From the NCBI GenBank assembly GCA_913052135.1, contig CAJXDY010000002.1, forward strand, positions 35,445 through 99,444: 64,000 nucleotides of DNA, read 5' to 3'. Every line of letters starts with the position of its first letter. Within the stretch, counting starts at the first letter, position 1. Positions 1 through 8,660 of this stretch are shown piece by piece. This DNA comes from UBA8106 sp913052135 (GTDB lineage Bacteria; Acidobacteriota; Vicinamibacteria; Vicinamibacterales; UBA823). The position numbers were made by a program, and so were the translations under genes. The notes beneath the pieces are model-generated. The model was not told the DNA's origin and ran no database searches. It was given only the letters and a program-made list of their open reading frames with translations.

Positions 1-107
1 TTTCGAATACCCGGTACTTCTTCCTTGTTTGGCTGTTGTCCTACAAGAATGGCTGCAAACAGAATGATGTAAGTTGCAACAGTGAACGCAATCTTAAATG
101 TTTGCAT
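1..107 (-). CDS. Secreted or membrane protein, N-terminal fragment
   Basis: This is the start of a leftward gene that runs off the left edge of the window; 35 codons are visible. The N-terminus has a polar start (MQTFK), then a hydrophobic stretch at about residues 6-22 and a small-residue/GQQ junction, which looks like a signal peptide or membrane anchor. A GGAAAGG element lies about 12 nt upstream of the ATG. The visible part is too short to assign a family. It is divergent from the pterin dehydratase gene, so 108-262 is probably a shared promoter region. Confidence 0.5.
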   Translation of the reverse strand, partial: MQTFKIAFTVATYIILFAAILVGQQPNKEEVPGIR

Positions 108-262
108 ATTAAAGCATTAAACCTTTCCAGAAAAGAGTGAGTTTCAGCAACTCAACAGGATTTGTGCGCGATACTGGTTTTCATGATTTATGATGGAGCA
201 GTTCTTACCACCTAACATATTAACACGTGCTGTTTGCGTTACTAGTAGGAGCTATCCCTAAC

Positions 263-547
263 ATGAGTGACTTACTTTCCGATGCGATAGTTGATGAACA
301 ACTCAAGGAATTACCCGGCTGGGAACGTGTCAGAGATTCACTACAGAAGGAATTTACCTTCGACTCGTTTCCTAGTGCGATTGCGTTCGCGGTACGACTT
401 GCTTTCGAGTCTGAGACCGTCGATCATCATCCTGACATCATGATCCAGTACAAGCGAGTTAAACTGACGTACTCAACACATTCAGCTGGCGGTCTTACTC
501 AAAAAGATATTGATGGAGCGCGAATTGCAAATCAGGTGATGTCGTAG
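263..547 (+). CDS. 4a-hydroxytetrahydrobiopterin (pterin-4a-carbinolamine) dehydratase
   Basis: This 94-residue protein belongs to the PCD/DCoH family, which dehydrates 4a-hydroxy-tetrahydropterin in the cytoplasm and so recycles the cofactor of aromatic amino acid hydroxylases. The family motif around the active site is visible: an HHPD segment at about residues 54-57 (DHHPDI), followed by the VKLTYSTHSAGGLT stretch typical of the C-terminal half, with a catalytic-type His in THSAGG. The start at 263 is preferred over an upstream in-frame codon at 227 because TAGGAG lies 11 nt before this ATG and the first twelve residues of the longer version do not resemble the family. No aromatic hydroxylase is in the window, so the physiological partner is unknown. 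Confidence 0.88.
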   Translation: MSDLLSDAIVDEQLKELPGWERVRDSLQKEFTFDSFPSAIAFAVRLAFESETVDHHPDIMIQYKRVKLTYSTHSAGGLTQKDIDGARIANQVMS

Positions 548-607
548 TATCGAATCAGTGTCTTGGCTCGAGTATGCTGACCTAGTCCATTTTGTTCGGG
601 AGTTAGC

Positions 608-1120
608 GTGAGCAGCGTCAAACTTAAGAAAAATTATAGCTCTCGCGAAGTAGCCTCTCTCACTGGGTTGTCTGCCAGACAACTGCAGTGGTGGGATGCG
701 CGGAAACTGTTTTCGCCAACGGTCGCCTCACACCCTACACAAGCCGGAGGTTTTACTGAACGCAGGTATTCGCCGGTTGAGTTGTACGAGCTACTGGTTC
801 TTGCGGACCTCCGCCGCCGCGGATTTTCTATTACCAAGATCCGCGCTCTGCTGGATATTCTCAAAAGCCGATTCGGTGTTCGACTTTACGATGCGATTGG
901 CGACGGTGATAAGGTGACGCTGCTTACCGACGGGCGTGACATCTATGCGAGAACTACTTCGGGAGATTTTTATAATCTGCTTGCTGAACCTAACCAGCCA
1001 CTTCTTGTGCTCGGCAAAGAGGATACGTTGAAAGCGCTCTCCACTCGTATTAGTCGGCGCCGTAGAAAGAGCAAGTCCAAGCGGGCCAAACAAGGCAAGA
1101 AACCAGTTGTGAGTCGTTAG
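608..1120 (+). CDS. MerR-family transcriptional regulator
   Basis: A 170-residue DNA-binding protein. The N-terminal part (about residues 10-80) is a MerR winged helix-turn-helix: YSSREVASLTGLSARQLQWWD followed by RRYSPVELYELLVLADLRRRGFS, with the usual helix that dictates DNA bending. The C-terminal half is not a recognised effector domain, and the protein ends in a very basic tail (RRRRKSKSKRAKQGKK). It lacks obvious metal-binding cysteines, so it is probably not a metal sensor. It starts with GTG, preceded five bases upstream by GGGAG. It follows the pterin dehydratase gene by 60 bp on the same strand and converges on the aldolase gene; its target is unknown. Confidence 0.8.
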   Translation: MSSVKLKKNYSSREVASLTGLSARQLQWWDARKLFSPTVASHPTQAGGFTERRYSPVELYELLVLADLRRRGFSITKIRALLDILKSRFGVRLYDAIGDGDKVTLLTDGRDIYARTTSGDFYNLLAEPNQPLLVLGKEDTLKALSTRISRRRRKSKSKRAKQGKKPVVSR

Positions 1121-1122
1121 GA

Positions 1123-2247
1123 CTAGGTAACTTTTCCTCTGGCCGTGATCGGAATGCTCTGAACGACAGTCAAATCGTCCACGAGAAACACGGTGTCAAC
1201 TAGATTTGATACGACACAAGAGTGGTTGGGCAGGATTCTCACACGGTCGCCAGGCTCAAGCCGACTTGAGCCATTCTGGGCTATTACCACAGCATGTTCC
1301 TCTGACAAGCGATCGATAAACAAGGTGTCATCAGGAGTGGTCGTTTCCAGTTTTGTGAAAACTGCACCGTAACCTTTCGGCTGTACCTTGCCTCGTCCTG
1401 TGTCTGAGGTGAGTATCTTGCTTCCACAGTCAAGAATTAATCGATCTTCAGCCGGTTTTGAAACAACGGTCGCCAAGACCGATAAGGCACAATCCTGAAG
1501 CGTGGCTGAACCGATCGCGACTTGACTCCGGTCGTAGTAGACGTAGTTTCCTGGGCGTAATTCAGTTAATCCAGGTTCTGTAGCACTAATAAGTGCAGTT
1601 GCGGTTGCCCCAACACTAATTTCGTCGATCGCGACACCAACACGGCGAGACTCGTTCGCTAAATTTCGAAGCATGGCTGCTTCGTCTCTAGCGATTGCTA
1701 CTCGTTCGTCGTCCGACTTCACGTCGTAGCTATGTCCTGCGTGACTGAGCAATCCGCGAAGACGAAGACCTTGAAGTGCTACCGTTTGTTGGAGAAACTT
1801 GACCGCAGTTTGCAGATCAGGGTCTATGCCGCATCGATGATAGCCAACGTCGACCTTAACTAGCACATCGAGCTGTTTCCCATGTTCCACCATAAACCGT
1901 GACCAGTTCTCAGCGACACGTAGGTGATCGATAGCGATTGATACATGTACACGATCCATTAGTGCAGCCAAACGGGTCGCGTTTGATGGATTTATTGGGT
2001 AGGGAAGACGAATGTCACTACAACCAGCATCTGCAAAAACTTCAGCCTCGCCAATTTTAGCGCAGCAGATACCTTGGGCGCCGTGGTCGAGTTGCCAGCG
2101 GGCAATAAGGGGACTCTTGTGTGTTTTAGTGTGAGGTCGTAGCGCTATCCCTCCGTCCGTCGCGGCACGTTGCATCCGACCGATGTTAGCTACAAGTCTT
2201 TTACGTTCAATGAGGACTTGCGGAGTCGGCACAGCACTCAATTGCAC
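1123..2247 (-). CDS. D-threonine aldolase / D-serine dehydratase-like PLP enzyme
   Basis: A 374-residue fold-type III PLP enzyme (alanine-racemase-like TIM barrel plus beta domain). The PLP lysine is K41 in PHTKTHKSP, and the barrel shows the expected VDVGYHRCG and GLLSHAGHSY segments. Near the C-terminus H342-x-C344 (PNHSC) occupies the metal-binding position; an H-x-C pair is the zinc site known from eukaryotic D-serine dehydratase, whereas classical D-threonine aldolases are described with His and Asp. The substrate therefore cannot be fixed: D-threonine/D-3-hydroxy-amino acid cleavage or D-serine dehydration. The GTG start has AAGG eight bases upstream. It lies 24 bp downstream of the P5C dehydrogenase gene and is probably cotranscribed, which fits amino-acid catabolism. 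Confidence 0.85.
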   Translation of the reverse strand: MQLSAVPTPQVLIERKRLVANIGRMQRAATDGGIALRPHTKTHKSPLIARWQLDHGAQGICCAKIGEAEVFADAGCSDIRLPYPINPSNATRLAALMDRVHVSIAIDHLRVAENWSRFMVEHGKQLDVLVKVDVGYHRCGIDPDLQTAVKFLQQTVALQGLRLRGLLSHAGHSYDVKSDDERVAIARDEAAMLRNLANESRRVGVAIDEISVGATATALISATEPGLTELRPGNYVYYDRSQVAIGSATLQDCALSVLATVVSKPAEDRLILDCGSKILTSDTGRGKVQPKGYGAVFTKLETTTPDDTLFIDRLSEEHAVVIAQNGSSRLEPGDRVRILPNHSCVVSNLVDTVFLVDDLTVVQSIPITARGKVT

Positions 2248-2271
2248 AGGTTTTTCCTTTTCAATGGCGTA

Positions 2272-3855
2272 TCAAAAGATCCGCACGCGACTCTGCTCAC
2301 GTAGAAATTGTTGGACGTAGTAGGCGCCCCCGGCACCGCGACCCGAAGATCCACTACCTTTCCAACCACCAAATGGATTGATGCCGGGCCAAGCTCCAGT
2401 GGTTGCGCCAGCTTGTCGATTGGCATACACAACACCCGCTTGGATCCGATCAAAGAACTGGGCAATTTCTGATTCATCCTCTGTAAAGATTCCTGCTGTC
2501 AAGCCGTACTCGGTTTGGTTAGACAGTTCGAGTGCTTCATCGAGTGACGCGATGCTACCGACAACAGTGAGTGGCACGAATAACTCATCGACGAATAGTC
2601 GATGATCCAACGGGAGTCCGTCTATCACAGTGGGTTCAAGGAAATATCCATGCCGCAATAGGTCCTCCGTGATGCGTCTACCTCCCGTAAGAATCCGTCC
2701 ACCGTCTTGCCCGGCTTCCTCAATGGCGCGTTCGTACGTTTTGATCGCTTGTTCGTTGATCACTGGACCAAGCCATTTATTCCGGTCCATTGGATCGCCA
2801 ACAGTGATTTGTTTTGTTTTTTCGACCAAGAGCTCAACGAAACGATCTTTTACCTCCGCTGCGACATACACGCGAGAGCATGCAGAACACTTCTGTCCCT
2901 GGGCGCCAAAGGCCGACCGCCAAACACCCTCGCTAGCCTTTTCGAGGTTAGCGGAGTTCATCACGATTGCTGGATTCTTGCCTCCCATTTCTGTGATCAC
3001 TGGGCGTGGTGTCTGTCGTCTACCGTTTTCACTTGCCAGCAACATGCCGACTTCCTTTGAACCGGTAAAGACAATACCGTTGATGCCTGGGTTAGCACTG
3101 ATTTCCTGTCCAACCGTGGAACCAGGACCAGTGACAACATTGAGTACCCCCGGTGGTAATCCGGCTGCCGTCGCAATTTCGTACAGCTTGATGCCGAGTA
3201 ATGGCGTGTCGGTTGCTGGTTTCAATACTACAGTGTTACCTGTTACCAAGGCAGCACCGACAGGCCCGGCTGCTAGGGCCATGGGGAAGTTGAATGGTGC
3301 AATTACTCCCCAGACTCCATACGGTCGAAGGACACTTGTGTTTTCCTCGCCTGGTCCCAGTGCGTCCATTTTCAGCGCGAAGCCAGCGTTGGCTTCCATC
3401 TGGCTGCAGTAATACGCCATGAAGTCGGCTGACTCTTCGATATCACCAACGCATTCAAGCCGGTTCTTACCAGTTTCGTATCCCATCCATGCTGATAAGT
3501 CCCATCGGTTTTTACGAATGCCTTCAGAAATGTTGCGCACCACGGCCACACGTTCTTCCCAAGGTTTGGCGCTCCATGACTTTGCCGCAGCATTTGCAGC
3601 ACGTACGGCGTCACGAACATGATCCGCAGTGCCAGTCTGAAAGCGTGCCAGTACTTGTCGGGTGTCTATCGGACTGACATCATCGAACTGTTCAGCTGAT
3701 TCGATGGCTTGTCCATCAATATACATGGGGTGTGTCTGGCCGAACTTCGGGGTGATTCGTTCGATGGCTCGGTCAATGCCGTTATGCAGATCATTCATCT
3801 GGTCTGCGCTCATTGTCGCGTAGGTGATCTTCTGGTCTTGGGTCGGTTCTACCAT
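2272..3855 (-). CDS. L-glutamate gamma-semialdehyde (1-pyrroline-5-carboxylate) dehydrogenase
   Basis: An aldehyde dehydrogenase of 527 residues that oxidises glutamate semialdehyde/P5C to glutamate with NAD(P)+, the second step of proline degradation. The catalytic cysteine is C323 in GQKCSACSR and the general base is E289 in TEMGGKN; the nucleotide-binding FTGSKEVG loop is at about 263-270. The C-terminal NRQAGATTGAWPG and the YYVQQFLREQSR ending are typical of the RocA/PruA clade. An in-frame GTG six bases upstream is possible, but the ATG at 3855 sits eight bases from AGGAAAGG and is preferred. No proline dehydrogenase is adjacent; the D-amino-acid enzyme follows in the same direction. 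Confidence 0.92.
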   Translation of the reverse strand: MVEPTQDQKITYATMSADQMNDLHNGIDRAIERITPKFGQTHPMYIDGQAIESAEQFDDVSPIDTRQVLARFQTGTADHVRDAVRAANAAAKSWSAKPWEERVAVVRNISEGIRKNRWDLSAWMGYETGKNRLECVGDIEESADFMAYYCSQMEANAGFALKMDALGPGEENTSVLRPYGVWGVIAPFNFPMALAAGPVGAALVTGNTVVLKPATDTPLLGIKLYEIATAAGLPPGVLNVVTGPGSTVGQEISANPGINGIVFTGSKEVGMLLASENGRRQTPRPVITEMGGKNPAIVMNSANLEKASEGVWRSAFGAQGQKCSACSRVYVAAEVKDRFVELLVEKTKQITVGDPMDRNKWLGPVINEQAIKTYERAIEEAGQDGGRILTGGRRITEDLLRHGYFLEPTVIDGLPLDHRLFVDELFVPLTVVGSIASLDEALELSNQTEYGLTAGIFTEDESEIAQFFDRIQAGVVYANRQAGATTGAWPGINPFGGWKGSGSSGRGAGGAYYVQQFLREQSRVRIF

Positions 3856-3922
3856 TGCCACTACCTTTCCTCTCGATAAATGTTCTTCATTGTAGCCTTA
3901 GCCTCTTAAGTAGCATCAGACT

Positions 3923-5539
3923 TTAGGATCTTTTTCGACGGTCTTTTAAGACTTCCCGACTTGCATTCATGCCGCAGGCTCCCGTCACACCTCCACCAGG
4001 ATGTGTACCTGCTCCACAGAGGTATAGTTGGCGCATGGGTGTACGGTACTGTGACAAGCTAGGGAGTGGTCGCAGGTTGAACAACTGGTCGAGCGCATGT
4101 TCTCCATGAAAAATATGACCGCCAGTCATTCCATAAGTTGATTCAAAATCGAACGGTGTCAAAACCTGCTGGCCGACGATGTGCTGGTCGAGTGTTGGTA
4201 CGTAATGCCGAAGTTCAGCGAGAACAGCGTCTTTAAACGGGTCACGCGATTGATCCCAATTACTGTCACGAAGCTGATACGGTGCAAATTGGGCACAAAT
4301 AGACAACACATGGTGTCCAGTTGGCGCAAGTGTGGGATCGGTGAGTGTCGGAATAGTAATGTCCATGTACGGATGATCTGAATATCGACCGTACTTCGAT
4401 GCATCAAACGCTCGCTCAAGATAATCCAGGTCTGGACCAATGTGTATCCGGCCTGATAATGCTGAGGCGGCCTCGGTTTTCGTTGCTGTGTTTAACGCCG
4501 TGAATACAGGCAGTGCATCTAACGCCAAATTGATTTTCGCCATGACGCCGCGAGTCCGAATATTCTGTAATTTAGTGACGAAGTTCGGGTCAAGATTGGC
4601 TGGATCGACAAGGTGTAGCAATGTGCGTTTTGGATCAACATTTGAAATCACAGTCGAGGCTGTAATTTCTTCTCCGTCATCAAGAACAACACCAACTGCT
4701 TGACCGGACTTCACCGTGATTCGTGTGACCTCAACGTTATTACGAATTGTCGCACCGGCGGCCTCGGCTGCTGCTGCCATTCCTTGAGTGAGGGCTCCAA
4801 GACCACCTTGGAATCCATGGATTGCCCCGACTGGATGATCGCTAAGCGCTGCTTGCAGTAGCAACGCTGCACCAGATCCAACTGACCGGGGACCACGGAA
4901 ATCGCCATAGATACCACGTGCCGCGAGGAGGGACTTTAGTATGTCCGTTTCAAACCATTCGGCGAGGAGGTCAGCCACAGGCATGGGTAGCCAGCGCAGG
5001 AGACGGAATCCGTTAGTTCGACCGAGGGCGCGAAATTTACGGCTTGTTTTAAGGAATTGCCAAGCGTCGGCTAACGTTGGCGTTTCGATTGACGGTGGTG
5101 TACGCCAAAGGACATCCCTCAGCAAGTCACTTATTTGGTGAATGCTTTGATTGAATTCTTGGTAACGCTCGCCATCTTTCCTGGATAATTTCGAAATTTC
5201 CTCCACTGTGCGGTCTGCGTCAACATATGCGACAAGTCGCTGCCCGTCCAAAAGGGGTGCGAAGGCGCAAGTTTCTGGCTCCAATCGTTTCACACCAAAT
5301 TGATGCAATTTCATATCGCGGATAATGTTTGGATGAACCGGTCCAGCGGAGTGTGCGAGTGTGGAGCAGCGGAAACCAGGACACAACTCTGACGTAATTG
5401 CTGCGCCACCGACCATGCTTCGACGTTCTAACACCAACGGCTTCAATCCCGCTTTAGCAAGATAAAAAGCTGCGACCAGTCCGTTGTGTCCTCCACCTAT
5501 GATAACGGTGTCGACAGCGTGGTTACGTGTCACGTTCAT
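3923..5539 (-). CDS. PYROXD2-like FAD-dependent oxidoreductase (first of a tandem pair)
   Basis: A 538-residue flavoprotein of the phytoene desaturase-like superfamily, closest in look to PYROXD2-type proteins. The FAD Rossmann motif GGGHNGL is at residues 15-21, followed by the acidic ribose-binding end (VLERRSMVGG). The C-terminal flavin-binding segment reads LYLCGAGTHPGGGVTGACG. The substrate of this family is generally unknown; true carotenoid desaturation is unlikely without a carotenoid cluster. AGGAA is five bases before the ATG. It is followed upstream in the transcript by a paralogue of the same size with a 24-bp gap, so the two are probably cotranscribed and may form a heteromer. 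Confidence 0.82.
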   Translation of the reverse strand: MNVTRNHAVDTVIIGGGHNGLVAAFYLAKAGLKPLVLERRSMVGGAAITSELCPGFRCSTLAHSAGPVHPNIIRDMKLHQFGVKRLEPETCAFAPLLDGQRLVAYVDADRTVEEISKLSRKDGERYQEFNQSIHQISDLLRDVLWRTPPSIETPTLADAWQFLKTSRKFRALGRTNGFRLLRWLPMPVADLLAEWFETDILKSLLAARGIYGDFRGPRSVGSGAALLLQAALSDHPVGAIHGFQGGLGALTQGMAAAAEAAGATIRNNVEVTRITVKSGQAVGVVLDDGEEITASTVISNVDPKRTLLHLVDPANLDPNFVTKLQNIRTRGVMAKINLALDALPVFTALNTATKTEAASALSGRIHIGPDLDYLERAFDASKYGRYSDHPYMDITIPTLTDPTLAPTGHHVLSICAQFAPYQLRDSNWDQSRDPFKDAVLAELRHYVPTLDQHIVGQQVLTPFDFESTYGMTGGHIFHGEHALDQLFNLRPLPSLSQYRTPMRQLYLCGAGTHPGGGVTGACGMNASREVLKDRRKRS

Positions 5540-5563
5540 ATGGTTCCTATCGAATGAGGCACA

Positions 5564-7162
5564 TCAGCAGGCTCCATCGAATTTTGAGTTACCCAATATA
5601 CGTTGAGCAGCGTTTCGTCCTGGAGCTCCCATAATGCCGCCTCCAGGATGAGCTCCAGACCCGCACATATAAAGGTTTTTGATGGGGGTTTGGTAGTTTG
5701 CCCAGCCTGGCGCTGGGCGCAGGAAGAACAATTGTTCAAGTGAAAGCTCACCTTGGAAAATATTCCCTTCGGTCAATCCAAACTCCCGCTCCAGATCGAG
5801 AGGTGTCAGCACCTGACGATGCAACACAATGTTTTTCAGGTTTGGCGCATACTCTGCGAGTGTGTCAATAACACAGTCGCCAAAATGTTCCCGCTCACTA
5901 TCCCAATCTCCTTGCTTTAGGTGGTATGGCGCGTACTGCACGAAACACGACATTACGTGTTTGCCAGGTGGAGCGACAGTCGGATCTGTTAGGCTTGGAA
6001 TAACGATATCTATATAAGGTCGTTCAGAGTATTGCCCATATTTCGCATCGTCGTATGCACGTTCGATGTAATCGATGCTCGGAGAAATCGAGATTGCACC
6101 TCGTAGGTGAGAGCCCGCACCAGGTAGACATGTAAAATCCGGTAGCGTGTCTAATGCAAGGTTGACTTTACCTGATGATCCACGAAACTTATATCGACGG
6201 ATGTCATCAGAAAACTCGTCTGGTAAATGTTCGCTTCCCACCATCTTTAGAAAAGTCAAACGTGGATCAACACTTGACGCTATAACATCGGCATACACAC
6301 AGTCACCGTTCTCAAGCACGACGCCAGTGGCACGTCCGCGTTTGACCAAAATTTTTGAAACGCTAGCCTCCGTTTCAATTTCCGCACCGGCTTCCCTTGC
6401 GGCTTTAGCGATTGCATTGGAGATTGCCCCTGTACCACCACGTGGTAATCCCCAAGATCGGAAAGCCCCATCAATTTCACCCATATAGTGATGTAGCAGC
6501 ACAAACGCGGTGCCTGGGGAACGCACGCCCAGAAACGTACCTATAATTCCAGACGCTGCCATTGTTGCCTTCAGTACATCAGTTTCAAACCACTGATTCA
6601 GGAGATCGACTGCGCTCATGGTCATGAGTTGAATTTGTTTATGCTGGTTGTCAGATGACAAATTCCTAAAGCGCTTGCCAATTGACATAAGTTGCATAAG
6701 GGCACGCGGGTTGAAAGACATTGGATCAGGTGGTGTCATGCTCAGCAGCGGCTTGACGAACCGACCCATCTCGAACATCGTTCTGCCGTAGTCTTCATAG
6801 GCCTCGGCATCAAGTCGGGAATGTCTAGCGATTTCCCGTCGAGTTGTCGCATGGTCGTTCACCCGCCAGAGATAGTCACCGTCAGGCATCGGTGTAAAGG
6901 TGCCGTCCAGCGGCAAAATTTCGAGACCATGCTTCGGGAGATTAAGATCGCGAATAATCTCAGGTCGAAGGAGAGACACGACGTAAGAACAGACAGAGAA
7001 GGTGAAGCCAGGGAAGACTTCTTCACTAACGGCGGCGCCGCCCAATACATGACGACGTTCGAGCACCAATGTTTTCTTGCCGGCGCGCGCAAGGTACGCC
7101 GCTGTTACTAAACCATTGTGCCCACCACCAATGATGACAGCATCATACTTACCGGTCGTCAT
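5564..7162 (-). CDS. PYROXD2-like FAD-dependent oxidoreductase (second of a tandem pair)
   Basis: A 532-residue paralogue of the neighbouring flavoprotein. It has the same FAD motif GGGHNGL (residues 12-18), LERRHVLGGAA, the PYIDIVIPSLTDPT segment shared with its neighbour, and the C-terminal LYMCGSGAHPGGGIMGAPG. The reading frame stays open for 66 more codons upstream to 7360, but those residues are unlike the family and would cross the start of the divergent gene, so the ATG at 7162 (MTTGKYDAVII) is chosen; no strong SD precedes it. The reaction is unknown. Its divergent arrangement with a GcvT-like folate protein suggests, as inference only, a role in oxidation of an N-methylated or amine compound. 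Confidence 0.82.
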   Translation of the reverse strand: MTTGKYDAVIIGGGHNGLVTAAYLARAGKKTLVLERRHVLGGAAVSEEVFPGFTFSVCSYVVSLLRPEIIRDLNLPKHGLEILPLDGTFTPMPDGDYLWRVNDHATTRREIARHSRLDAEAYEDYGRTMFEMGRFVKPLLSMTPPDPMSFNPRALMQLMSIGKRFRNLSSDNQHKQIQLMTMSAVDLLNQWFETDVLKATMAASGIIGTFLGVRSPGTAFVLLHHYMGEIDGAFRSWGLPRGGTGAISNAIAKAAREAGAEIETEASVSKILVKRGRATGVVLENGDCVYADVIASSVDPRLTFLKMVGSEHLPDEFSDDIRRYKFRGSSGKVNLALDTLPDFTCLPGAGSHLRGAISISPSIDYIERAYDDAKYGQYSERPYIDIVIPSLTDPTVAPPGKHVMSCFVQYAPYHLKQGDWDSEREHFGDCVIDTLAEYAPNLKNIVLHRQVLTPLDLEREFGLTEGNIFQGELSLEQLFFLRPAPGWANYQTPIKNLYMCGSGAHPGGGIMGAPGRNAAQRILGNSKFDGAC

Positions 7163-7263
7163 GTCGCTATTTGTCCAATGATTGCAAGAGTTAATGTTTG
7201 AATGTGGAGATCGACGTGTTTCGTTCCATGCTCCAATCTGACATTGTATGCGATCGACTGGCC

Positions 7264-7293
7264 TTGTCGGAATCGCCTTCCACTCTCTATAAT
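7264..7293 (+). promoter_or_regulatory. Sigma-70-type promoter of the GcvT-like gene
   Basis: TTGTCG (7264-7269) and a perfect TATAAT (7288-7293) are separated by 18 bp. The predicted transcript start near 7300 leaves about 37 nt of leader that carries the AGGAG at 7328-7332. The element lies in the 174-bp divergent region between the flavoprotein pair and the GcvT-like gene. Confidence 0.5.
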
Positions 7294-7336
7294 CCGATAA
7301 GGACGTCAGAACAAGACTTCGGAGATAGGAGTAATA

Positions 7337-8548
7337 GTGCCAATTGGATCGGCCGTGCACGCGCGAACCTTGCAGTTATGCGAAAGTCTTAATTATCGTG
7401 ACTGGTCTGGATATTATGCAGTTAGTGCGTATGAAAGTCACCACGACTACGAGTACAGTGCTATTCGCACAGGCGCTGCTTTAATTGACATCTCTCCACT
7501 GTACAAATATCTCATCAAGGGGCCTGATGCGGAGCGCTTGGTTAACCGCGTGATTACGCGAGATGTGACGAAGTTAAAAGTTGGCCAGGTTACTTACACG
7601 ACTTGGTGTGATGAATTTGGAAAAGTCATTGATGATGGCACGGTGTCGAAGTTGGCAGAAGATCGCTATCGCTGGACTGCGGCCGACCCAAACCTGCTCT
7701 GGTTTCAGCGCAATGCCCGTGGTTTAAACGTGTCCATCGAAGATATATCACAAGAAATGGCGGCTTTGGCTATCCAGGGTCCCATGTCGGCTAAAGTGCT
7801 TGGTCGACTTTCTGATTGCGATCTACAGAACCTGAAGTACTTTCGGGTTTTGAGTACTACTTTAGCCAACCTCTCCGTAGACGTGTCACGTACTGGGTAC
7901 ACAGGTGATCTCGGTTATGAGTTATGGATGAAATGGCAGGATGCGGTCAAAGTATGGGATGCGGTTATCGGCCTTAAGTCGTTATTTGGTGTGCGACCGG
8001 TGGGCATGTTGGCGCTAGATGTTGCTCGCATCGAAGCTGGTTTGCTACTAACCGACGTGGATTTTGTTAGTAGCCGTAAGGCGCTGACTTCGTCACAATC
8101 CTATTCGCCGTTCGAAATGGGATTAGGGCGGCTGGTTAGTCTCGACAAAGAATGTTTTGTCGGCCAAACGGCTCTTCAGAATGAGTATCGTAGAGGATCG
8201 ACTCGTCAAATTGTTGGGCTTGAGGTTGACTGGGCTCAAATCGAACGTTTGTATGATCGAGCGCAACTGCCCGCTGAACCTCCAATGGTCGCGTCCCGAG
8301 AAGCTGTACCGATTTACAACAATAATGTTCAGATTGGCAAGGTAACATCAATGACTTGGTCACCCGCACTGAAGAAGTTGATCGCCCTTGGTACTTTAGC
8401 GAAAAATAGTTGCGAACAGGGCAATCACGTCCAAGTCGAGTACACCATCGACGCGGTCCGGTACAAAGTAAATGCCACGGTGGCTAAGACACCATTCTTT
8501 AATCCCCCGCGTAAGGTTTCGACCTCGCCAATTGAAGATCCAAATTAG
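7337..8548 (+). CDS. GcvT-family folate-dependent aminomethyltransferase-like protein
   Basis: A 403-residue protein of the T-protein (GcvT) fold, which binds tetrahydrofolate and transfers one-carbon units from aminomethyl or methyl donors. Recognisable are the N-terminal TGAALIDISPLYKYLIKGPDA region, the LALQGP-like block (ALAIQGPMSAKVL), the RTGYTGDLGYELW segment, and LALDVARIEAGLLLTDVDF. The length is slightly above glycine-cleavage GcvT (about 365), and no gcvH or gcvP lies nearby, so it is more likely a demethylase or stand-alone one-carbon transferase than part of glycine cleavage. It starts with GTG, five bases after AGGAG. It is divergent from the two PYROXD2-like flavoproteins, which may act in the same pathway. 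Confidence 0.78.
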   Translation: MPIGSAVHARTLQLCESLNYRDWSGYYAVSAYESHHDYEYSAIRTGAALIDISPLYKYLIKGPDAERLVNRVITRDVTKLKVGQVTYTTWCDEFGKVIDDGTVSKLAEDRYRWTAADPNLLWFQRNARGLNVSIEDISQEMAALAIQGPMSAKVLGRLSDCDLQNLKYFRVLSTTLANLSVDVSRTGYTGDLGYELWMKWQDAVKVWDAVIGLKSLFGVRPVGMLALDVARIEAGLLLTDVDFVSSRKALTSSQSYSPFEMGLGRLVSLDKECFVGQTALQNEYRRGSTRQIVGLEVDWAQIERLYDRAQLPAEPPMVASREAVPIYNNNVQIGKVTSMTWSPALKKLIALGTLAKNSCEQGNHVQVEYTIDAVRYKVNATVAKTPFFNPPRKVSTSPIEDPN

Positions 8549-8610
8549 TAATTACGATTTTTTCGAAGCTTCTAAAGTGCGCAACTAAGTCCCAGAGTCT
8601 CGTATATGTA

Positions 8611-8616
8611 TATAAT
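8611..8616 (+). promoter_or_regulatory. Candidate -10 element for the DUF6526-sdh cluster
   Basis: A perfect TATAAT at 8611-8616 lies in the 112-bp gap before the DUF6526 gene. No convincing -35 box is seen at 16-18 bp. A start near 8623 would give a short leader containing AAGGAGGA at 8648-8655. Assignment is by position only. Confidence 0.35.
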
Positions 8617-8660
8617 GTGATGTTCATCTAGTTACAATCTTGTCTTCAAGGAGGACTCCA

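Noticed and set aside
3923..7162. Carotenoid biosynthesis cluster based on phytoene-dehydrogenase-like sequences
   Set aside because: The two proteins match the PYROXD2-like branch, and the squalene/phytoene synthase gene is 30 kb away with no other carotenoid gene.
5564..7360. A longer start of the second PYROXD2-like gene, 66 codons upstream of 7162
   Set aside because: The extension has no family resemblance, crosses the promoter and start of the divergent GcvT-like gene, and the flavoprotein family begins at 7162.
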